A stretch of DNA of 52,525 bases, from contig NZ_JAFCLZ010000040.1 in assembly GCF_018130165.1 (NCBI RefSeq), forward strand, positions 1-52,525, read 5' to 3'. The position numbers and the translations under genes are program-made. Positions 51,995 through 52,525 of this stretch are shown here, piece after piece. The notes beneath the pieces were generated by a model. The model had not been told where the DNA came from. It was given only the letters and a program-made list of their open reading frames with translations, and searched no databases. Within the stretch, counting starts at the first letter, position 1. Every line of letters starts with the position of its first letter. This DNA comes from Bradyrhizobium sp. JYMT SZCCT0180 (GTDB lineage Bacteria; Pseudomonadota; Alphaproteobacteria; Rhizobiales; Xanthobacteraceae).

Positions 51995-52525
51995 TGTCGT
52001 CCCCCGCGAAAGCGGGGGACCCAGTACGCCGCGGCTTCGCGGTTCTATCATCGGCGTCTCTGGAATACTGGATCACCCGCATGCGCGGGTGATGACAGCT
52101 GAATATGTGTCCGCATTCTCGCGACGCCATGCGCCCGAGCTTTGCCAGAAACTTCCCGCCCTCGCATCGAGAGGGCGCAGGGAAGACCGGGTGCGCGCTG
52201 CACCCGCGGTCTCGTGTGCGATTTGCACTAAAAAAGCTGCACACGAGCATACAGGGCAGCGGAGAACACCCAGCCTTCCCTGCGCAATGGCTTTACGGCT
52301 TATGCCGTGCTCTCCCCGGAGACGAGTTCTGGGTTGACTCCGTCGCTGACGTTTCCGCTTGCGCTTATCCGACAGCTTGACGCCTGCAACGGGCGCCAGG
52401 ACCACACGGTTTTGCCGTACGCTAAATCCACGCCGTCGTCAGACGTGGACCAGCGTCCACCGCAACCCGTCCAACGTCCGTGACGACGGCCGACGCCCTT
52501 CTGAGTAGGACGGGATGGCGATAGA
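51995..52525. repeat. palindromic intergenic repeat composite
   Basis: It holds GTCCCCCGC-GAAA-GCGGGGGAC (51999-52020), CCGCG-GCTT-CGCGG at about 52030 and ATCACCCGC-ATGC-GCGGGTGAT (52072-52093), joined by GGAATACTGG. From about 52130 to the edge comes a second block (CGAGCTTTGCCAGAAACTTC, TCTCCCCGGAGACGAG). Both blocks are of types I recognise as repeated intergenic DNA in Bradyrhizobium; all open frames across them are probably spurious. No gene is in this stretch. Confidence 0.7.

Noticed and set aside
51903..52405. Several open frames of about 65 to 144 codons on both strands
   Set aside because: They cross palindromic intergenic repeats; I recognise this type of sequence as a common source of false gene calls in Bradyrhizobium.

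Overview
The window looks like a Bradyrhizobium-type alphaproteobacterium (order Hyphomicrobiales). The grounds are high-GC coding sequence, several proteins of types common in that group (HWE-family histidine kinase, DUF2934, a Lys-rich 57-residue protein, a Gly/Tyr-rich exported protein), GGAAC-N16/17-GTT promoters of the EcfG general-stress sigma factor, and palindromic intergenic repeats at the right end. No rRNA, CRISPR array or recognisable transposase was seen. This assignment rests on recognition, not on a database search.

Region 1 (1-14.3 kb) is dominated by orphan ABC-type periplasmic substrate-binding proteins (SBPs). One is cut by the window edge, four are intact, one has a broken 5' end and one keeps only its N-terminus; an eighth copy lies at 36.4 kb. 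All are on the minus strand, carry a twin-arginine-like export signal and have no permease or ATPase partner. The gene ends of all the complete copies abut a dispersed repeat of about 120 bp (or its right end) that occurs about 14 times in the first 40 kb. Between them lie a class III cyclase/TolB/TPR protein, an O-methyltransferase, a frameshifted NUDIX gene, a catalytic-domain-only tyrosine recombinase, a DinB protein and a Gly/Tyr-rich exported protein.

Region 2 (14.7-31.2 kb) holds an orphan mannose-type EIIA, a DUF2158 protein, PHA synthase beside a frameshifted phasin, an MFS transporter, a second short FtsZ, several decayed small genes, a PilZ protein, a PRC-barrel protein with an EcfG-like promoter, a Na+/H+ antiporter, and a two-gene unit of a ribbon-helix-helix regulator and a PHB-depolymerase-type esterase. 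That unit is preceded by a nested palindrome that is a good operator candidate.

Region 3 (31.5-44.1 kb) contains HdeD and RlpA (an operon), a second cyclase/TPR gene that has lost its cyclase domain, the eighth SBP, an HWE histidine kinase, a single-domain response regulator, a standalone ATP-dependent DNA ligase, TspO and many small genes. Several of these are preceded by EcfG-like promoters, so much of it looks like a general-stress and DNA-repair neighbourhood.

Region 4 (44.1-47.2 kb) looks like an integration and defence remnant: an HsdM N-terminal stub, a Schlafen-type AlbA_2 protein, two 3'-half tRNAs (Glu and Arg) and one intact tRNA-Ser(GGA).

Region 5 (47.3-52.5 kb) looks like ordinary chromosome: a small exported protein and the MFS-otsB-otsA trehalose unit (otsA with its own EcfG-like promoter), followed by palindromic repeat DNA. 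Broken genes are frequent from 1 to 44 kb and absent after 47 kb, which supports an accessory region joined to core sequence near the tRNA cluster.
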